DNA from: Halorubrum sp. F4 | GTDB taxonomy: Archaea > Halobacteriota > Halobacteria > Halobacteriales > Haloferacaceae | Direction of reading: 5' to 3' | DNA: 64,000 nt | Assembly: GCF_027257195.1 (NCBI RefSeq) | Contig: NZ_JAPDFS010000007.1 | Coordinates: forward strand, 1-64,000 | In this document: piece after piece, positions 17,948 through 25,569 of the stretch | How the letters are laid out: each line of letters opens with the position of its first letter | Position numbering within the stretch: position 1 is the first letter of the stretch | Program-made: the position numbers and the translations under genes | Notes under the pieces: generated by a model | Seen by the model: the letters and a program-made list of their open reading frames with translations, nothing else | Databases searched by the model: none | Told to the model about the DNA's origin: nothing

Positions 17948-19402
17948 TCACTCGATACAGCAGCTCATTTTGGACGTATCCCGACGGAACGCCTGACAGG
18001 CCTGCTTGAACGCCTCGGAGAACGTCGGGAACGGGTGGACAGTATCGATGATGTCGTCGACGGTCAGTCCGAACCTCACAGCCAGCGTGGCTTCCATAAT
18101 CATGTCGGCGGCACGCGGCCCGACCATGTGGACACCGACGATTTCGTCGGTCTCGTGGTGTTTGACGACCTGGACGAGGCCGTCAGTATTCTTCACGGCT
18201 TTCGCCCGCGGCACGTCCGCCATCTGGACGGTCCGGCACGAACAGGTGCCGTGCTCGTCCATATACTCGAGTTCGGTCGTCCCGACGGCGGCGACTTCGG
18301 GGCTGGTGAACACGACTGCGGGGACTGCATCGTAGTCGATGCTGACGCCCTCGTTGCCGAAGGCATTCTTGACGGCGTGATTGCCCTCCTTGGCGGCGAC
18401 CGTCTCCAGTTCGGGCTCGCCGATCACGTCGCCCGCCGCGTAGATGTCGGGATTCGTCGTCTGGAAGTACTCGTCGACACGAATCGTTCCATCGGGGTTC
18501 GTTTCGACCCCTACCGTTTCGAGACTGATCTCCTCGCTGTTGGGCTGGACCCCGGTCGCGACGAACAGCGCGTCGCCGGTGACCGTTCGCTCAGTGCCGT
18601 CGACGGTTGTTTCGACGGCGACGCCCGACTGGATCGCTTCGGCGCCGCCGTCAGCTGCTGGCCTGCGGACGCGCCGGAAGTCGTTATCGGTGAGTATCTC
18701 GATGCCTTCCTCATCGAATGCACGCTGCATCTCGCGACCAAGTTGGCCTTCCATGTCCGAGAGGACGCGCTCGGAGCGCTGGAGAATCGTCACGTCGACG
18801 CCGACACGGTGGAGGATCTGGCCCCACTCCAGCGCGATGTACCCACCACCGAGCATTAGGATACTCTCGGGGAGGTCGCGCTCCTCGAGGATGGTTTCGC
18901 TCGTGTAGTAATCGACCTCCTCGAGGCCGTCGATGGGCGGCGCCCACGGTGAACTGCCAGTCGCGACGAGCGCCTTCTCTCCAGTAATGCGCGCGCCCTC
19001 GTCGGCGCCGTCGACGACCTCGATGGTTGTGTCGTCGACCAGCTGGCCGTACCCCTCGTAGATGTCGGTCTCGAAGTGCTCGGCGACATCGACGTAATTC
19101 TCCCGCCGGAATCCCTCGACGAGGTCGTCGGTCCCGTCGAGTGCGTCGGCCCAGTCGACAGTCGGTTCCTCAGGGTCTCGAACGGCGTCGAAGGGATTCT
19201 CCGACGCTGCAGCGCCGCTCTCGGCGACGGCAAGCAGATGCTTACTCGGGACACAGCCGACGTTCACGCAGGTTCCGCCGATGGGCAAGCCGGTGTTCAC
19301 CATCGCCGTCGAGAGGTCCCGTCGGCTCGCTTCAGTGATCGCGGCGAAAGCTGCGGCGCCACCGCCGAGAATCACGAGATCATAGTCGGATGTGTGAGTC
19401 AT
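17948..19402 (-). CDS. merA: Mercuric reductase-like flavoprotein
   Basis: This 484-residue pyridine nucleotide-disulfide oxidoreductase has FAD-binding GGGAAAFAA, redox-active GGTCVNVGCVPSK (Cys45, Cys50), NAD(P)-binding MLGGGYIALEWG and second FAD motif IYAAGDV. The C-terminus ends in vicinal cysteines (Cys481-Cys482 in SCCIE), the MerA signature that passes Hg(II) to the active site. It lacks the N-terminal HMA domain, as in some archaeal MerAs. The HxlR-like gene diverges from it with 78 bp between. No merP, merT or merB is present in the window. Confidence 0.87.
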   Translation of the reverse strand: MTHTSDYDLVILGGGAAAFAAITEASRRDLSTAMVNTGLPIGGTCVNVGCVPSKHLLAVAESGAAASENPFDAVRDPEEPTVDWADALDGTDDLVEGFRRENYVDVAEHFETDIYEGYGQLVDDTTIEVVDGADEGARITGEKALVATGSSPWAPPIDGLEEVDYYTSETILEERDLPESILMLGGGYIALEWGQILHRVGVDVTILQRSERVLSDMEGQLGREMQRAFDEEGIEILTDNDFRRVRRPAADGGAEAIQSGVAVETTVDGTERTVTGDALFVATGVQPNSEEISLETVGVETNPDGTIRVDEYFQTTNPDIYAAGDVIGEPELETVAAKEGNHAVKNAFGNEGVSIDYDAVPAVVFTSPEVAAVGTTELEYMDEHGTCSCRTVQMADVPRAKAVKNTDGLVQVVKHHETDEIVGVHMVGPRAADMIMEATLAVRFGLTVDDIIDTVHPFPTFSEAFKQACQAFRRDTSKMSCCIE

Positions 19403-19480
19403 CTATACCGAAACTTTACGACGGGAAGTTCTTATACTCCAGAGTCCGAAGCTATAGAGTAGGTTGGAGGCCACGAAGCT

Positions 19481-19825
19481 ATGGCAGATACTACTTCACC
19501 GGCGCCAACGTGCGATGTTGAGGGGACGTGCTATTGTCCGCTCACAGGAGTTATCGACACGTTGAGCCGAAAATACGCGATGCAACTCGTCAGTATCATC
19601 GGCGCACACGATTCGCTGCGGTTCGCGGAGATCGAGGCGCACCTCCCTACAGCGAGCACGTCGACAATCTCGAAACGCCTCGACGAATTCGAGGAGGCAG
19701 GGATCGTCTCACGGACGCAGTACAACGAAATTCCGCCACGCGTCGAATACGCGCTAACTGACGAAGGGGATGAGATTCGTTCGAGATTAGAACCCCTTCT
19801 TGAGTGGGCGACGGCGAACTCCTGA
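19481..19825 (+). CDS. HxlR-type wHTH regulator with N-terminal cysteines
   Basis: This 114-residue protein matches the HxlR/MarR-like pattern: CYCPLTGVIDTLSRKYAMQLV, then RFAEIEAHLPTASTSTISKRLDEFEEAGIV and RVEYALTDEG. Three Cys (residues 11, 17, 19) near the N-terminus could sense metal or thiol stress. Its position divergent from merA makes it the likely mer regulator here. No bacterial-type MerR is present. Confidence 0.82.
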   Translation: MADTTSPAPTCDVEGTCYCPLTGVIDTLSRKYAMQLVSIIGAHDSLRFAEIEAHLPTASTSTISKRLDEFEEAGIVSRTQYNEIPPRVEYALTDEGDEIRSRLEPLLEWATANS

Positions 19826-19926
19826 CGTACGGATTCCAGTGAATTTCATCCCACATTTGAGGCTACTCCATTCAGGTGGGGGTGTTAGCCCCAAGACTAT
19901 CCTTTCTTCGTGTGCTACTGTGACGC

Positions 19927-20481
19927 ATGATAAACGAGGGAGCGTCTGCACCGTCATTCACTCTTCCAGGTCTCCGTGACGGAGAACAAACCGAGTACAG
20001 CTTGGATGAGACAACTGCGGATGATCGGGCTGCGTTGCTAGTTTTTTACCCATTTGATTTCAGTCCTGTTTGTACAAACGAACTGTGTGCGATCCGCGAT
20101 GCAGAGTGGTTTCAGCTGACGCCGGCGCTCGATGTCTGGGCAATTTCTGGGGACAGCGTCTACGCCCACCGAGCATTCGCCGAGGAATACGGCATCAATT
20201 TCCCGTTACTTAGTGATAGTTCCGGGCGGGTTGCCGAGTCATATGATGTCTGTTATGACGAATGGGAGAACCACGAGCGCGTTCCACAGCGTGCCGTGTT
20301 CCTCATCGATTCGGAGCAAACGATTCGATACGCTTGGGCCACAGAAGATGCACTCGAGAAGCCGGATTTCTTCCCGGTTAAAGACGCTCTTGATACGCTG
20401 GAAGCGGAACGCGATGAATTCGGTCCTGATGATGTCGAATTAGTCGTCGAATATAACGAGGAACCGGAACCGCTCACGTAA
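19927..20481 (+). CDS. Peroxiredoxin (AhpC/TSA family)
   Basis: This 184-residue thioredoxin-fold protein has the peroxidatic motif FYPFDFSPVCTNELC with Cys near residue 49, followed by conserved ISGDSVYAHRAFAEEYGINFPLLSD. The FSPVCTNELC form is typical of archaeal BCP/AhpE-like peroxiredoxins that reduce peroxides. It lies at the right edge of the metal island, 101 bp after the HxlR-like gene and in the same direction, so it may serve oxidative defence linked to metal stress. Confidence 0.9.
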   Translation: MINEGASAPSFTLPGLRDGEQTEYSLDETTADDRAALLVFYPFDFSPVCTNELCAIRDAEWFQLTPALDVWAISGDSVYAHRAFAEEYGINFPLLSDSSGRVAESYDVCYDEWENHERVPQRAVFLIDSEQTIRYAWATEDALEKPDFFPVKDALDTLEAERDEFGPDDVELVVEYNEEPEPLT

Positions 20482-20523
20482 ACGGCTGTTTGAGGACAGT
20501 TTCAGTGAACGCCGCTCCGACAA

Positions 20524-21684
20524 TCAGCCCATCGCCTCTTGGAACCGCTCACGCAGCGCATCTTCACGCTCCTCGAACTGGTCGACCTTCTCCTGTAGAT
20601 CATCGCTGACGCGCTCGATGCTCGCGAGCGCACGCTCGCCGGCGAGCGACGCCTGCGACCCGTCGTCGCCGTCCGCCTCGAGCTGCTCCTCGTAGGCTCG
20701 CTCGACGCGCTCGATGGTACCCTCGGGGTTGAACAGGATGTCGTTGGCCGTGCGGACGTAGCCGTCCAGCGACGCACCCTCCTTGCCCTGGAAGAAGTGA
20801 GTGAGCGCGTACGTCGCGCCGGAGTGCAGCGTCCACATATCGATCTCGAACGGCGACGCAGCGTTCGCCTCGGCATCCTCGGCAGCACGCTCTGCGAGAT
20901 AGTCCGGGAATCCCAGCAGGCTGTAAAACTCGGTGACGGTGAACGGGAGCTCGGAGAACTCGAGATCGATCTCCTGCGCATCTCGGATGAATTCGAAGAG
21001 GTCGTCGGCGACGAGTTCGACCTGGGCGAGAATCTCCTCCCACCAGGTCCGGAAGTCCCGAACGTCCCCGACGTGCTTGATGACTTCCTTGTCGGTGAGC
21101 GAGCGCATCGAATTCGAGCAGTACCCGTCCTGAGCGAATCCCTCGACGTAGACGGCGTGCTCACCGAAGAAGTCGTAGCCGGAGGTCACGCCCATCGTGA
21201 TCGGGTCTGACCGCCCGGGCAGCCGGACTTCGAGGCCGTCGAACATCACGTCCATATGGACCTCGCCGCCGCCCCGGTAGCGCCGGATCTCGCCGAACAT
21301 CACGTTCCCGAGCGGCGACCCGTCGATGGTCTCCTCGCGAAGGACCTCTTCCAAGGGCCTGTACACATCCACCGGGTTGATGATCGCGTAACTGTCCGTG
21401 GGGACGTGAAATAGTGGGTCTGCGTCGGGCTCGCCGTCTGTCGCGTGGTCGCGCGCTCTTGTCGGCTCGACCAGGGCGTTGAAGCGCTCCGTTTCGACCC
21501 ACTCGTCGGAGTAGGGATTCCGGTATGCGACTGTCGTCTCGACGGCCTGCGGGAGGTCACGAATCGTCTCGGCGAAGGACTTCGGTTCGTCGACCGTTTT
21601 CTTCCGGCGGTACCAGTCGGGTAGTTCTGTATCGGTTCGTCCGTCGACGCCAGCGAACACGGTTCTGGATTCTGGGTCTTTCAT
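20524..21684 (-). CDS. Plasmid protein, possibly DUF932-like
   Basis: This 386-residue protein has FHVPTDSYAIINPVDVYRPLEEVL near residues 95-120 and a repetitive, helical and probably coiled-coil C-terminus (residues 340-385). The first part recalls phage/plasmid DUF932 proteins but I am not certain. ATG at 21684 is 5 bp after a GAGGTGA ribosome-binding site; an in-frame GTG at 21693 overlaps that site and is unlikely. Leader L6 and site F lie upstream, so it heads a transcription unit. Confidence 0.7.
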   Translation of the reverse strand: MKDPESRTVFAGVDGRTDTELPDWYRRKKTVDEPKSFAETIRDLPQAVETTVAYRNPYSDEWVETERFNALVEPTRARDHATDGEPDADPLFHVPTDSYAIINPVDVYRPLEEVLREETIDGSPLGNVMFGEIRRYRGGGEVHMDVMFDGLEVRLPGRSDPITMGVTSGYDFFGEHAVYVEGFAQDGYCSNSMRSLTDKEVIKHVGDVRDFRTWWEEILAQVELVADDLFEFIRDAQEIDLEFSELPFTVTEFYSLLGFPDYLAERAAEDAEANAASPFEIDMWTLHSGATYALTHFFQGKEGASLDGYVRTANDILFNPEGTIERVERAYEEQLEADGDDGSQASLAGERALASIERVSDDLQEKVDQFEEREDALRERFQEAMG

Positions 21685-21734
21685 TGCAGTCACCTCGAAA
21701 TCGAATTCGTCGCTCGCGACGGCGCTCTCATCAC

Positions 21735-21772
21735 GCGCCCTGCGCCCCTCTCACGGGCGCAAAAACAACCAC
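21735..21772 (-). promoter_or_regulatory. 5' leader hairpin L6
   Basis: Coding strand: GTTGTTTTT, then GCGCCC-GTGAGA-GGGGCGC-A-GGGCGC: one 5' arm and two mutually exclusive 3' arms. It begins 3 bp after site F, so with no upstream gene it must be a leader, not a terminator. Confidence 0.72.
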
Positions 21773-21774
21773 TC

Positions 21775-21815
21775 TTAACCAACGCCCCGCCCACGAATCC
21801 AGTACTGTTGGTTAA
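21775..21815. promoter_or_regulatory. Dispersed inverted repeat, site F
   Basis: TTAACCAACG and TGTTGGTTAA arms (one mismatch), 21-bp spacer, immediately upstream of leader L6. Confidence 0.83.
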
Positions 21816-21855
21816 ACATCTGGACGGTCTCGACACCTGGCTTCGGCTCTTCAAT

Positions 21856-22392
21856 TCACTCGTCGGCGTGGCGTCGACGGCGCACCTGTTCAGGATTCGG
21901 CACCCACGGATGTGCGTCCCAGCAGTGCAGGGCGTGCTCTTGTGCCGTGTCGAACAGCGCCTCACACGACCCACACTCGTAGGCGGTGTCGGACCACGGT
22001 TCCGTGACGAACATCGCCGTCACCGTCGATCTGACTGGATCTGGTGCGGCCGACCGCTGAACGTAATCATAGCCGATCACTGTCCGTCGACGAAGCGCCG
22101 ACTGTGCCAGCCGTTCGGGCCGGTCTGCTGGGAGATACACCCAGCGGACGAACGCCTCTTCTGAGTCCTTCGCCGAGGGTTGAAGGATGAACCATCGGTT
22201 GTGCTCGTCGCGGAACAGATACCGCTCAGTGCCCCGGTTCTGGAGATAGAGCGGATCACCACGACCGGGAATCAGCCGAAGTCCCACTGACGGCGAGATC
22301 GGGGTGAGGAGTCGCTCTTCCAGTGAGAGCGAGCCGGACTCTCCGGATGATGTCTCGCTCTCGAAGTCATCAAGCGTCGCTTCGCCAGTCAT
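21856..22392 (-). CDS. Hypothetical protein with C-terminal C2H2-like motif
   Basis: This 178-residue protein has a C-terminal CGSCEALFDTAQEHALHCWDAH segment spaced like a C2H2 zinc finger (CxxC then HxxxC/H), suggesting nucleic-acid or protein binding. The middle part (LIPGRGDPLYLQNRGTERYLFRDEHNRW) is unrecognised. Its ATG (22392) overlaps the stop of the 51-residue gene before it (ATGA), so the two are coupled. Confidence 0.7.
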   Translation of the reverse strand: MTGEATLDDFESETSSGESGSLSLEERLLTPISPSVGLRLIPGRGDPLYLQNRGTERYLFRDEHNRWFILQPSAKDSEEAFVRWVYLPADRPERLAQSALRRRTVIGYDYVQRSAAPDPVRSTVTAMFVTEPWSDTAYECGSCEALFDTAQEHALHCWDAHPWVPNPEQVRRRRHADE

Positions 22393-22544
22393 GATTCGCC
22401 GGGATTCGTCTCGTCTGTGTCTTTCCCAGCTGTTCGCTCGTGCCGGTCGTTGTATCGCTTGAGTTCTCGGCCGATGCACTCCAGCGCCGTGACAGCGCGT
22501 TCGATGAGCTGGTACGTTGCTCGCGAAAGTCGGAATTTCTCCAT
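22389..22544 (-). CDS. 51-residue hypothetical protein
   Basis: A small frame (MEKFRLSRATYQL ... ETNPGES) with good haloarchaeal composition. Its ATG shares bases with the stop of the upstream DUF6166-like gene (TGATG) and its stop overlaps the start of the zinc-finger gene (ATGA). This tight coupling is the main support that it is real. Predicted helical; no function known. Confidence 0.65.
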   Translation of the reverse strand: MEKFRLSRATYQLIERAVTALECIGRELKRYNDRHERTAGKDTDETNPGES

Positions 22545-23230
22545 CAGTTGGCCTCCTCTGGCTCGACGAGGTCGTTACTCTCAGCGACGAGTGCCTGAAC
22601 GGCAGAGACAGGGTCGTTCTCGACCGGAAGTGTTCGATGGTCAAGCGGGGCGGGATACGCCCGGTCCCCCTGCGCACAAAGTATGATCAACCACTCTTCG
22701 CTCCCTTTGGCGCGGACGACGTAGTGGTCGATATCTCGACGTTGGAAGACTGTCCGATCTGTCCGGCTCACCGCACTCCAATTCGCCGGCAGTGACGATG
22801 ACGGCGCCCCACCATCTGGCGTGAGTGCTCGGTACTCTTCGAATTCGGCGAGTGCCGCCTCGATATCCTCCCCGGTGAGGTGCCAGCAGTCGGCCGGGCC
22901 ATCACACACCAGCTGACTGACCACGTCGTTGCGGAACTGGATGTAGTGTTGCTGGGCGACAGTTTCGTTGTCGGTGTAATCGAGGAGGAGCACACAGGCG
23001 AGCTGTGCCGGTCCGCTTCCCGTATAGCCCCAGTCGAATTCCGCCGGGCTATGCCGCACGAGACCGAGACTTCGATTTGGGGAGAGGCGTTCGTGTGCGG
23101 TGAGGTTCAGGACCACTGGCGTTCCGTCGACACGCATTCCGACGTACTCAACGCAGTCTGCACTCGCCTGCCATCGCTCACTCGCATCCTGTACGACTGC
23201 TCGTGGGTCGGTAGTCGAATTCATCTCCAT
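22544..23230 (-). CDS. DUF6166-like protein with C-terminal extension
   Basis: This roughly 228-residue protein contains the block DWGYTGSGPAQLACVLLLDYT that I associate with DUF6166, followed by an unrelated C-terminal part (residues 145-228). A shorter paralogue lies at 25043-25447. Two more Met codons (23239 and 23224) leave the exact start open. It is first of a three-gene coupled set behind leader L7. Confidence 0.72.
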   Translation of the reverse strand: MEMNSTTDPRAVVQDASERWQASADCVEYVGMRVDGTPVVLNLTAHERLSPNRSLGLVRHSPAEFDWGYTGSGPAQLACVLLLDYTDNETVAQQHYIQFRNDVVSQLVCDGPADCWHLTGEDIEAALAEFEEYRALTPDGGAPSSSLPANWSAVSRTDRTVFQRRDIDHYVVRAKGSEEWLIILCAQGDRAYPAPLDHRTLPVENDPVSAVQALVAESNDLVEPEEAN

Positions 23231-23253
23231 CGGTTGCATGCGGGCGTTCGGAT

Positions 23254-23288
23254 TCCCCGCACCCTGCTGGGGGTCGAAAAACTACCAC
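23254..23288 (-). promoter_or_regulatory. 5' leader hairpin L7
   Basis: Coding strand: AGTTTTTCG, then ACCCCC-AGCA-GGGT-GC-GGGG. Upstream of the DUF6166-like gene. Confidence 0.65.
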
Positions 23289-23385
23289 CGGCTATTAACC
23301 CCTCAGCGTCGCTTCAAAGTTAGAACTCAGACTATTATAGTTCAAACTATAACATTTCTACAGATAACTAATCAATAGGGACTGT

Positions 23386-23685
23386 TTATTCTTCGAATAG
23401 ACAGCGAGCGGCTGCATCGTCGCCAGCGAGGGTCTGCTGATCCTCGTCCGTATCAGCGAAGAGTGTTGACTGATCTCCTTCGGTTGATTGCTCAACTGCG
23501 GGTCGATCGTCGACGCCGAACACACTGGCCTCGGGCCGATCAAGACGTGAATCCCGGTCGCGATGATCCACGTCAGCACCGAAGTCCTCGAGTGAGGTCT
23601 CGACGCTCGTTTCAGTTACTTCGAGTTGGCCATCGTCGCCGAATGCGGTCTGTCGTTGAATTTCGATCTCGGCTTGATCGCTCAT
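23386..23685 (-). CDS. Acidic hypothetical protein
   Basis: This 99-residue, very acidic, low-complexity protein (MSDQAEIEIQ ... AARCLFEE) has no recognised domain. ATG at 23685 follows GGAGG by 5 bp, deciding the start. It lies 53 bp after the next minus-strand gene and is probably co-transcribed with it. Confidence 0.6.
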   Translation of the reverse strand: MSDQAEIEIQRQTAFGDDGQLEVTETSVETSLEDFGADVDHRDRDSRLDRPEASVFGVDDRPAVEQSTEGDQSTLFADTDEDQQTLAGDDAAARCLFEE

Positions 23686-23738
23686 CTCATTCGAGCCTCC
23701 ACCCACCGAGGCTCCGACAGACATCCCCGAGTGCTGCG

Positions 23739-23960
23739 TCAATTGTCTTCTGCGCGAATTTCGCTGGCCCGATCTTTGAGCCGGCGAAGAATCGGGATCC
23801 GTTGCTGATTCGCATTCTCGTAGGCGACGCAGGCTCGCAGCGTCTCCATGTCATGAATCGTCGCGATACCAGCATTGATGAGACGGGTATTTGGCGGTTC
23901 GAGACGCTGTTTCGGTGTGAGAGCGTCTGATTCGACGGATAGATCTGACGAATCGCTCAT
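23739..23960 (-). CDS. Small hypothetical protein
   Basis: This 73-residue protein (MSDSSDLSVESD ... RASEIRAEDN) has a helical C-terminal half (IHDMETLRACVAYENANQQRIPILRRLKDRASEI). A longer open frame extends upstream but merely overlaps the next gene in the wrong frame; the start at 23960 follows leader L8 directly. Confidence 0.65.
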   Translation of the reverse strand: MSDSSDLSVESDALTPKQRLEPPNTRLINAGIATIHDMETLRACVAYENANQQRIPILRRLKDRASEIRAEDN

Positions 23961-23968
23961 TTTTGTTC

Positions 23969-23997
23969 GCCTCCGCTCTCTCAAGGCGGCAACAAAC
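23969..23997 (-). promoter_or_regulatory. 5' leader hairpin L8
   Basis: Coding strand: TTTGTT, then GCCGCC-TTGAGAGA-GCGGAGGC, 9 bp upstream of the ATG at 23960. Confidence 0.6.
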
Positions 23998-24033
23998 AGC
24001 GGCCAGGCCCCTCCCAGTCGAAGAAATCTCCTG

Positions 24034-24705
24034 TCAGAACTCCACGTCAGTTTGGCGGTAGTTCGCGTCAGTGTCGACGCTGTCGTACATACGGCCGAGC
24101 ATGTCGAGCGCTGACTGGAAGTGCGCGTAGTGCTCGTTTGCGAACGCCACAGTTTCTTCGAGTGGGATGACAGGCCGTCCGTCGACCATCTCGGCCTCGA
24201 TCTGTGGCCGCGGCTTGAGTACCACCTGTATCGAACCATCGAGGTCGGCAGCAGGCAGGCGTTCTTCCGCAGTCGGGATTTCGAACCGATCGAAGAACGC
24301 CGTCCAGGCATCGAGGTCAGACTCGTGGACGGCGATGAACAGCGGATAGTCCTCTGGGTCGCGAGCGACCTGGTAGCCACCGCGAGTCCAGACGTAGACC
24401 GCATCGATGCCAGTGTATGCATACTCCATCCCCGTGAACTGCGGGAGGACATAGGCTTCTGAGATCGACGGCGGCGAGATGTCCGCTGACGCTGTCAGGA
24501 ACTCGAGACCGGCGTCTCGGAGCGTCTGATCGATGAGATGAAGCCCATCGTCGTACGCGACGTATCCCGCCTCCTCGAGGCTATTCACGACGCGACGGAT
24601 CGTCTCCCGGTTCTCGTCGATCTTCCGCGCGACGCCTGAGATGGAATCGCCTGGATCAAGCGCGAGGATAACCTTGAGTTCCTTCTCACCGCACACTTCG
24701 TACAT
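24034..24705 (-). CDS. Orphan paralogue of the AbiEi-like HTH protein
   Basis: This 223-residue protein aligns by eye with the HTH protein at 10537: N-terminal winged helix (DSISGVARKIDENRETIRRVVNSLEEAGYV) and the same downstream blocks (SISEAYVLPQFTGMEYAYTGIDAVYVWTRGGYQVA; WTAFFDRFEIP; DGRPVIPLEETV). There is no nucleotidyltransferase gene next to it. It may be an immune remnant, a regulator acting on the 10.5-kb pair, or an independent transcription factor. Start MYEVCGEKE at 24705 is chosen over 24720. Confidence 0.8.
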   Translation of the reverse strand: MYEVCGEKELKVILALDPGDSISGVARKIDENRETIRRVVNSLEEAGYVAYDDGLHLIDQTLRDAGLEFLTASADISPPSISEAYVLPQFTGMEYAYTGIDAVYVWTRGGYQVARDPEDYPLFIAVHESDLDAWTAFFDRFEIPTAEERLPAADLDGSIQVVLKPRPQIEAEMVDGRPVIPLEETVAFANEHYAHFQSALDMLGRMYDSVDTDANYRQTDVEF

Positions 24706-24744
24706 CCTGCGGCTACACAATTCTGTGCAATAGTCAAAAAAGTA

Positions 24745-25023
24745 CTATTCGTGTGGGTCGGCTGGCTGGATCTGGCGAGTGTCCTCAGCGAGGTCGTGGA
24801 TATACTCGCGGAGGGTTTCCATATCCTCGCGGGCGTCTTCGAGCGTCTTACCCTTCACTTTGGCCGTGATCTTGTCTTGATCGCGGGTGCCAGTACCGCG
24901 AGTGAGTTTGACGGTGAGTGAGACGCCGACATCGCTTCGCTCGACGTACTCGGTTGGCACCTGACGCTCACGGTTCTGTTGCGATTCTGAGTCCACACGA
25001 GGCTGCTGAGTGTGTTCTGACAT
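24745..25023 (-). CDS. DUF7389-like small protein
   Basis: This 92-residue protein has the block VERSDVGVSLTVKLTRGTGT followed by KVKGKTLEDAREDMETLREYIHDLAED, which I recall as DUF7389 of haloarchaeal plasmids. Beta strands then a long helix. Its stop is 39 bp before the orphan AbiEi-like gene. Confidence 0.72.
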   Translation of the reverse strand: MSEHTQQPRVDSESQQNRERQVPTEYVERSDVGVSLTVKLTRGTGTRDQDKITAKVKGKTLEDAREDMETLREYIHDLAEDTRQIQPADPHE

Positions 25024-25042
25024 TGATTGCGCTCTGTGATCG

Positions 25043-25447
25043 TTAGTTGACGGACGGTGCGACTGGGTCGTCGACTATCTCATGAAGGGTAGCATCTATC
25101 TCGCGTCCGGTGAGTCGCCAGCAGCCGTCGGGTCCTGTACACTCTAGCTGGCTCACTACTTCGGTCTTGAACGCCTTGTACTCCGCAAGCGCTACCTCCT
25201 CATCGTCGGTGTAATCGAGCAGGAGGGCGAGTGCGAGTTGGGCCGGCCCGCTGCCACCATATCCCCATTCGAAGCCCGAAGGACTGTGATTCGCCAGCTC
25301 GAGACTCCGCTCTGGCGTGAGCTGTTGTTGGTCTGATTGCTTCTCGACGATGGCGCGGCCTCGACGACGGTAACCGACGTAGATGACGTCGGGATCAGCC
25401 GTGGTCCGTGACTGTACGTGTGAGCGTGGGTCGCTGATTCCACTCAT
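25043..25447 (-). CDS. DUF6166-like protein, short form
   Basis: This 134-residue protein has EWGYGGSGPAQLALALLLDYTDDEEVAL followed by CTGPDGCWRLTGREID, closely matching the N-terminal domain of the protein at 22544-23230. Family function is unknown. Leader L9 lies immediately upstream, and the Mrr-like gene diverges beyond it. Confidence 0.75.
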   Translation of the reverse strand: MSGISDPRSHVQSRTTADPDVIYVGYRRRGRAIVEKQSDQQQLTPERSLELANHSPSGFEWGYGGSGPAQLALALLLDYTDDEEVALAEYKAFKTEVVSQLECTGPDGCWRLTGREIDATLHEIVDDPVAPSVN

Positions 25448-25476
25448 AGGTTGGTTCGCGGGAGGCTCGTTTGATC

Positions 25477-25508
25477 ACCCCCGCACCCCTCTCGGGGGTT
25501 CATAAACA
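25477..25508 (-). promoter_or_regulatory. 5' leader hairpin L9
   Basis: Coding strand: TGTTTATGA, then ACCCCC-GAGA-GGGGT-GC-GGGGGT; the 5' arm can pair with GGGGT or GGGGGT. The next gene upstream is divergent, so this cannot be a terminator. Confidence 0.72.
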
Positions 25509-25569
25509 GGACGGCGAAGCGTTCGGCAACGTATTTGACAGTTGCAACGTACTGTCCAGGTATATCGGA

